From Eggerthellaceae bacterium (lineage in GTDB: Bacteria; Actinomycetota; Coriobacteriia; Coriobacteriales; Eggerthellaceae), in the NCBI GenBank assembly GCA_900754955.1, contig CAAEEV010000123.1:1-9862 (forward strand): a DNA stretch of 9,862 nucleotides, read 5' to 3'. The notes beneath the pieces were generated by a model. That model saw only the letters and a program-made list of their open reading frames with translations. It did no database searches and had not been told where the DNA came from. Below are positions 5,000 through 9,862 of the stretch, one piece after another. The translations under genes were made by a program, and so were the position numbers. Position 1 is the first letter of the stretch. Every line of letters begins with the position of its first letter.

Positions 5000-7900
5000 C
5001 TACCGCCGCTTGCGCGCTGCGACCAGCACGACCGCCGCGCCGAGCGCGAGCGCCGCCGCGGCGCCTGCAGCGAACGGAAGCACATCGCCCGTCTGCGGCA
5101 ACGCGTCCGCATCCCGGCTCGCATCCGCACCACTGCCCGGCACGCCGTCGGGCTCCTGCGGCCTGGGCGCGGGCGGCACCGCCGCGGGATCGTACGCGTT
5201 CGCCAGCACGAATCCGCCCTCCACCCGCTGCGGCGGCGCGGCTTCCCGATATCCTGCGGGCATGTCCTCGCGCACCGTGTAGGAAACCGCGTGGTCATCC
5301 GCCACGGCAGCCAGATCCGCGAACACCGCCGTCCAGTCGTCGTCGGTTCCCGCCGCACCGTCGGGCCCCGCAGCCGTCACGTCAACCGCCTGCCCCGTGT
5401 CGACGCCGTCAGCCAGCAGGTGCACCGTCACCCGATCGGGACGCGCGCCCGCCTTGTCGCCGTCGTCGTCCCACGTTTTCCGCACCGTCACCGACACGGG
5501 GTCGAACGTGCGCGTGTTCGTCACCACGATGCCGCCGTCTTGTTCGGCATACGACGCCGCGTAGCCGTCGGCAACATCGAGCTCCTCCACACCGTAGGCA
5601 ACCTTCTCGCCGGCCCTCATCACCGAAAGACCCTCGAACACCGCCGTCCAGTCGTCGTCGGTTCCCGCCGCGCCATCGGGTCCCGCCGCAGTAAGCTCGG
5701 CCTCCGAACCCTCGACCGGCACGCCGTCGGCAAGCAACCGCACCCGCACCTGCTCGGGGCGCGCCCCGTCGCGATCGCCGGCGTCGCGCCACTCCTTCCG
5801 CACGGTAAGCGACGTCAAAGCGCTCGCATCGGTGACGGTCACCACCGAGACGGGTTCGCCTCCCTCAAGCACCGTGCGCTCCTTGTCGCCCGTCACGGTG
5901 AACGGCACCGCCTCGGCGCTGTCGTAACCCGCGGGCGCCTCGGTCTCCACCAGCGTGTACGAGCCCGGCGCAAGCGCGAACTCGTTGGCCTCCGTCGCGC
6001 TCGTCGCCATCTCGACACGCGCGCCGTTCTGATCGCGCACCACGTTCCCGCCGGCATCGCGCACCTCGAGGTGCGCGCCCGCAAGCTGCACGCCGTCATC
6101 GCTCATCTTCGCGAATCTCACGTTGGTGTACGGCATGTTGTACGCGGTGACGAGAGAACCTGACGGCCCCTTGAACACCTTGTCCTCCGCAACACCCGCC
6201 GGATACGCCACCGACACCTCCTCGTCGCCGTAGAGCACGAAGTACTGCGGCAGCTTCGCCTTCACGTACCCCGCAGGCGCCGCCGTCTCCACGAGCTTGT
6301 AGAGCACCCCGAGCTCGAGCGACTCCACCTTCACGCCGCGCGCCGCACCGTCGTCCGTCGTCGCGATGGCGTCGCGCACGAGCGACCAACCGCGCGCCTC
6401 GTCGTACGCGTACAGCGCGTAGACAGCACCGGCGAGCGGACGAGCGCTCTCGTCGCGCTTCGACAGCCAGATCATCGGCTCGCTCACCGCAACGCCCGTC
6501 GCCTTGAGCACCTGCACCGTCTCGCTGATGGTGCTCTCGCCCTTGTGCGTCTCATGACCCTCGAAGAACGCGGAGTTGCCCACAATCACCGGCTTGCCCG
6601 TCACGCCGAGCACCTGCGCGGCGTAGGTGACCTTCACGAACATCCCGTCGGGCACTGCAACGGTGACGCGGTTCTCATCCATCCGCGACGCGTCGATCTC
6701 GAAGGGAACGGGATCACCCGTCGTAGCGTTGACTACCTCGAAGGACTCAGGATCGACCGCAAGCGAATCGGTGCTCACATCGACCACGTTCACCGTGTCG
6801 CCGGCGGGATTGAGGTCGATCTTCTCCCTGTTGAGCTCCACGGAGAAGCGCGCGTACGGCGCCGTCGTCTCGTTGTACACCATCGTCTTCTTGATGGCCG
6901 TATGATGGATGTTCGTGCTCGCACTCGCGCTCTTCGGTATGCCGTAGCGGTCGACGAGGCTCACCGTGTTGGTGAAGTTGAAGTCGCGCGACTCCGTGCC
7001 GTAGAGATAGTCCTCATCGGTGATGCGTGCCTTCACGATGAAGTGGAACTCGTATCCGCCGTTGCCGTCGGACGGGTGGTTCTTGCTCACCTCGTCGTGC
7101 TTAAGCCCGCTCAGCTTGAGGGCGATCGTCGTGGTGCCGTCCTCGTTCTCCGTCACGTTTTGCGTCTCGAGCGACCCGGACCCGCTCACCTTCGTCGCGC
7201 TCACGAACGCGACTCCCGCGGGAAGAACGTCGGTCACCGCGCACGTTCCGTCGGGCTGACCCGAGTAGCCGTAGTAGTTCGCCTGCACGAGCCAGGAGAT
7301 GTACCCGTTCGAGCTGCTCTTCACCGACTTGCGCAGCTCAACCCTGTTCGCCCGGCGGCAGTAGTCGTAGTCGGTGTCTTTGAAGCTCCCCGACGTGAGC
7401 GTGGCGTCGTTGTAGTAGTCGAGCGCTGTGCCGAACGACGGGTTCACCACTTTCGTCGTGTAGGAGATGACGAGCGGCGCATCCTTGCTCGGCGTTATCG
7501 TTTCCCCGTCTTTGACCACGCTCACCTTGCCCTTGAACGTCACGGTGAACGAACCGTATCTCCCATCCTGGGCATCGCCGGCAGGCGCGATCTCGTAGAG
7601 GGCGGGGTCGACCGCAACGCCGTCAAGCGTCAGAGCCACACCGTCGAGGTCGTCCTGTGTGAAATACAAGTAGTTCACATTGCGCACCACGTCGGTGTAC
7701 ACGTCCCCGCTCTCGAGCACGCTGTAGATCGACGTTTGCCAACGCGCCCAGTCATCCGCCTGTTCCACGAACGTCTTGGACATGCTCGGAACGCGCGGGC
7801 GCGTGCCCGTCGTACCCGTGGAAGTCCACAACCACAGCCCCGCCACACGATTCGTGTAGGTCTTGCTCGGCCCGACGTAGCTGTCCCAGTCGGTGATCTT

Positions 7901-9862
7901 CGACGTGTACGTGATACGGAACCCGCAGGTGCCGTACTGCTCGGGAATGGTGTACCTGAACGAGGTGGCGCCCTCCTTCAAGGGAATGGCATCCTCGCCC
8001 GCCACGCTCCCGTCTTGGTTGTAGAACACCACGCGCGCCTCGCCGCCCGCGAACGCCTGGTTAGGGCCGAGCTCGTCGACGATCACCTGCCCCGCGGCGT
8101 TGCGCGGGGTCGCGTTCGTGCCCTGCTGGTTGCCGACGATCGTCCATGCAACCGTACCGTCCGCCCCGATGCTCGGCGAGCTCTTCCAGAGCCACGACTT
8201 GGACAGATTGAAGGATGCGTAGGTGCTCGCGGCGTTGAGGTCGTTCGCGTACACGCCGTTCACCTTGAGCCCGCCGCCGACGCTCGCATGGTTCTCCATG
8301 TAGGTGTCGCCCCCGACGCCGTTGCCGACCGACTGATCCCAGAAGCTGTCGGCGAGCGTCGTGTACGATTTGATCGTCACGACATCGCCCGGCCGCAGCT
8401 CGGGGATGACCGCATGCCACGAGCGGGTATCGGGCTGCGCGAAACCGCTCCACGCGAGATCTTCCTGCGACCCGTCGGCATGCCTCACCGACATCGACTC
8501 GATGCCCGATGCGGCGAAGCACGACGCTCCGGGGTCGGAGCTGAGCCTGTCAGTGATCGGCACGTTGTACTCGGTGTAGCGGTTGTCGCTCGGCGCGTTC
8601 ACCGTGATGGTGAAGTGCTCCGTCTGGGTCTTCCAATCGTAGGAGCTCGCCGCCTTGCGCACCGAGAGGTAGTTTTTCACGACCATGGAGAAGTCGTCGG
8701 ACACGGCGGGAACCTCGTCGGCCGAGGCGCTCGCCGTGTTCGTGAGCCTGCGCGCCTCAACCACGCTCGAGGACGGAGCCGTATCCTTCGCCGTGCGCAC
8801 CGCCTCGGTGAGCGCCTCCTTGTCGAGCTTGACCTTGTACACGAGCACGGCGGTCTGCCCCGCGGGCAGGCTGCCGATGTCCCACCCGTTGACGTTGCCG
8901 CCGCTGTCGCGGAGCGCGACGGTGCGCGCCATGATGTTCTCACCATCAACCGTGGCGCTCGTAAGCTTCATCGACGAAGGATCGACTTTGTCCTGGCTGT
9001 TCTCGTCGAAGACATCGGTCACCTTGACGTGCGTGAGCGTCTGCGTGTTGTCGTCTCCCGCCGTCACCTTCACGGTATAGGTGACGCATCCGTCAGCGTC
9101 GACGTCGGCGGAGCCAGCACGCGGGTAGGAAGCGTGGATGTAGGGGCCGTTCGCTATGATCGCACCCGTCTTCACAATGGACAGGTTCCGCACGATCTCG
9201 AGTTTCGAGAAGCGCACGCCCAGGTTGACGCTGCCGAACATGAGGTTGATGTCGAACTCGTCGTTCGTCTGCGTCGAGGTGTCGAAGCTGCCCGAGAATT
9301 TGATCGAGGAGGTGAGCACCTTGCCGCTCTTCTCCTCGAGGTAGCCGTCGTCGTAGGAGATCGTCAACGTGCCGTTCGAGATGGTGTAGTCGCCCACGCC
9401 GTTGTGCGCATGGTCCCACGCGGCGCTCGCATCGCGCAGCCTGCCGGTCGACGTGCTGTTCGGGCGCAGGATCGAGGGGAAGGCGCACGTGAGCGTATCC
9501 CCCGGCACAAGCGGGTACTTCCCCTCGTGCTCGGCGAGCTCGCGCACCGCAATCGTGATGTCGCCCGCGTACGTGGCGCTGCGGGCAAGGCCGCCAGGGA
9601 AGTCGGCTGTGGCGTCAATGCTCTGTCCGCTTGCGAGGTTGTAGGTCTTCGAGACGCCGTTGCTCTCGATCGTGAGCGCAAAGTTCGCGATGTAGTCGTC
9701 GGCGGCGAACGCCTCGGCCGGGCGCGGGGAGCCCTCGCCGGCGGGGTTGGCGGGGTCGGCGGGATCGGGGGATGCACCGCCGTCGCCCGCAGCTGCTGCC
9801 GGTGCGGGCTCGGAGTCGCCGTTCGCATCATCCGCCGGCGTCGCGCCGTCGCCCGCATCGCC
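5000..9862 (-). CDS. Giant LPXTG-anchored adhesin with isopeptide stalk modules (5' end outside window)
   Basis: A cell-wall-anchored, rod-like surface protein or fimbrial adhesin. The frame is open to base 9862; 1620 residues are present, and start and signal peptide are missing. The GTG at 9547 is internal because in-frame coding sequence continues upstream. Order, window numbering: 1-55 disordered D/P/A/G linker; about 56-225 N-terminal Ig-like adhesive region (VPGDTLTCAFPS); six modules beginning at Lys231, 403, 555, 696, 845 and 991/992, each with a later Asp (VTDVF, ITDRL and similar) and an Asn near the end (TNTAS, ENHAS, TNRVA), the pattern of Lys-Asn isopeptide domains; two SpaA-type modules (about 1128-1222 and 1245-1344), each with VETxAPAGY; two Cna_B modules (about 1349-1450 and 1456-1557) with VRKEW/VEELD and VRKTW/VREDM; LPQTG at 1588-1592 (bases 5087-5101), a hydrophobic segment and RKRR. 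Ligand unknown. Confidence 0.93.
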   Translation of the reverse strand, partial: GDAGDGATPADDANGDSEPAPAAAAGDGGASPDPADPANPAGEGSPRPAEAFAADDYIANFALTIESNGVSKTYNLASGQSIDATADFPGGLARSATYAGDITIAVRELAEHEGKYPLVPGDTLTCAFPSILRPNSTSTGRLRDASAAWDHAHNGVGDYTISNGTLTISYDDGYLEEKSGKVLTSSIKFSGSFDTSTQTNDEFDINLMFGSVNLGVRFSKLEIVRNLSIVKTGAIIANGPYIHASYPRAGSADVDADGCVTYTVKVTAGDDNTQTLTHVKVTDVFDENSQDKVDPSSMKLTSATVDGENIMARTVALRDSGGNVNGWDIGSLPAGQTAVLVYKVKLDKEALTEAVRTAKDTAPSSSVVEARRLTNTASASADEVPAVSDDFSMVVKNYLSVRKAASSYDWKTQTEHFTITVNAPSDNRYTEYNVPITDRLSSDPGASCFAASGIESMSVRHADGSQEDLAWSGFAQPDTRSWHAVIPELRPGDVVTIKSYTTLADSFWDQSVGNGVGGDTYMENHASVGGGLKVNGVYANDLNAASTYASFNLSKSWLWKSSPSIGADGTVAWTIVGNQQGTNATPRNAAGQVIVDELGPNQAFAGGEARVVFYNQDGSVAGEDAIPLKEGATSFRYTIPEQYGTCGFRITYTSKITDWDSYVGPSKTYTNRVAGLWLWTSTGTTGTRPRVPSMSKTFVEQADDWARWQTSIYSVLESGDVYTDVVRNVNYLYFTQDDLDGVALTLDGVAVDPALYEIAPAGDAQDGRYGSFTVTFKGKVSVVKDGETITPSKDAPLVISYTTKVVNPSFGTALDYYNDATLTSGSFKDTDYDYCRRANRVELRKSVKSSSNGYISWLVQANYYGYSGQPDGTCAVTDVLPAGVAFVSATKVSGSGSLETQNVTENEDGTTTIALKLSGLKHDEVSKNHPSDGNGGYEFHFIVKARITDEDYLYGTESRDFNFTNTVSLVDRYGIPKSASASTNIHHTAIKKTMVYNETTAPYARFSVELNREKIDLNPAGDTVNVVDVSTDSLAVDPESFEVVNATTGDPVPFEIDASRMDENRVTVAVPDGMFVKVTYAAQVLGVTGKPVIVGNSAFFEGHETHKGESTISETVQVLKATGVAVSEPMIWLSKRDESARPLAGAVYALYAYDEARGWSLVRDAIATTDDGAARGVKVESLELGVLYKLVETAAPAGYVKAKLPQYFVLYGDEEVSVAYPAGVAEDKVFKGPSGSLVTAYNMPYTNVRFAKMSDDGVQLAGAHLEVRDAGGNVVRDQNGARVEMATSATEANEFALAPGSYTLVETEAPAGYDSAEAVPFTVTGDKERTVLEGGEPVSVVTVTDASALTSLTVRKEWRDAGDRDGARPEQVRVRLLADGVPVEGSEAELTAAGPDGAAGTDDDWTAVFEGLSVMRAGEKVAYGVEELDVADGYAASYAEQDGGIVVTNTRTFDPVSVTVRKTWDDDGDKAGARPDRVTVHLLADGVDTGQAVDVTAAGPDGAAGTDDDWTAVFADLAAVADDHAVSYTVREDMPAGYREAAPPQRVEGGFVLANAYDPAAVPPAPRPQEPDGVPGSGADASRDADALPQTGDVLPFAAGAAAALALGAAVVLVAARKRR
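5087..5101 (-). other. LPQTG sortase sorting signal
   Basis: Encodes Leu-Pro-Gln-Thr-Gly, followed by a hydrophobic stretch of about 22 residues (VLPFAAGAAAALALGAAVV) and the positively charged tail RKRR, ending at the TAG at 5000. This is the complete tripartite signal for a class A/C-type sortase, so the protein should be covalently linked to the wall or to a pilus. No sortase gene is in the window. Confidence 0.9.
5321..5356 (-). repeat. 36-bp exact direct repeat, copy 1 (in second Cna_B module)
   Basis: Identical at every base to 5636-5671. It encodes the AAGTDDDWTAVF segment of the second Cna_B module. Identity at synonymous positions points to recent duplication or gene conversion between the two modules, because the flanking parts have diverged. 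Confidence 0.9.
5636..5671 (-). repeat. 36-bp exact direct repeat, copy 2 (in first Cna_B module)
   Basis: The partner of 5321-5356 in the first Cna_B module, 315 bp (105 codons) away, which is the length of one module. The surrounding module sequence is similar but not identical. Confidence 0.9.

Noticed and set aside
4828..5694. 288-codon plus-strand frame made almost only of Pro, Arg, Ala and Ser
   Set aside because: It arises from GC-rich hairpins and the third frame of the adhesin. The composition is not that of a real protein here.
5291..6163. 290-codon plus-strand frame opposite the Cna_B and SpaA-type modules
   Set aside because: It is a shadow of the adhesin: rich in Arg, His and Val, repeated wherever the adhesin modules repeat, with no ribosome binding site or known domain.
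1..9862. CRISPR arrays, tRNA or rRNA genes, transposase genes, attachment sites
   Set aside because: No regularly spaced direct repeats, no tRNA-like cloverleaf or rRNA conserved words, and no transposase or integrase motif were seen on either strand.

Overview
The window is high-GC DNA with strong third-position GC in every real gene. Its gene content suggests a gut or oral actinobacterium of the Coriobacteriia, most likely Eggerthellaceae (Eggerthella, Gordonibacter, Adlercreutzia or a relative). That is an inference from composition, from the very large LPXTG-anchored Cna_B/SpaA-type adhesin and from the AbiEi-type winged-helix/nuclease protein. There is no rRNA or other phylogenetic marker to settle it.

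Layout, left to right. (1) 1-384, minus: the N-terminal 128 residues of an aldo/keto reductase running off the left edge. It is divergent from a LysR-type regulator at 543-1445, plus. The shared 158-bp spacer carries a T-N11-A dyad typical of LysR-type operators plus candidate promoters. (2) 1446-3237: an accessory-looking segment. A 349-residue protein on the minus strand (1607-2656) joins an AbiEi-type N-terminal DNA-binding region to a C-terminal DUF559/Vsr-like PD-(D/E)XK nuclease domain. Two homologous 65-bp palindromic elements in the same orientation lie on either side of it (1503-1567 and 2703-2767), and the upstream copy covers the gene's best promoter candidate. Next come a small coding-looking ORF of unknown function (2804-3076, plus) and a promoter with a roughly 118-nt highly structured leader. 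(3) 3238-4089, plus: an AlkD-type DNA alkylation repair glycosylase that keeps all the expected active-site residues and has an unusual 41-residue N-terminal extension. (4) 4174-4704, minus: a Nudix hydrolase with a perfect Nudix box, convergent with the alkD-like gene. (5) 5000-9862, minus: the C-terminal 1620 residues of a giant cell-wall-anchored adhesin whose start lies beyond the right edge.

The adhesin reads as a rod: a disordered D/P/A/G linker, an N-terminal Ig-like adhesive domain, six stalk modules each with a Lys...Asp...Asn pattern typical of self-crosslinking isopeptide domains, two SpaA-type modules, two Cna_B modules, a linker and an LPQTG sorting signal.

The genes do not form one pathway. 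Aldo/keto reductase with LysR is a plausible regulator/target pair. AlkD and Nudix are both repair or sanitation enzymes but face each other and are not an operon. A family of related hairpins containing GATGGCAAACG-like arms sits at gene 3' ends (4147-4181, 4917-4945, 4961-4989, with a related GC-rich hairpin at 4847-4887). The observations most worth following up are the palindrome-flanked AbiEi/nuclease gene and the switch-like leader of the alkD-like gene.
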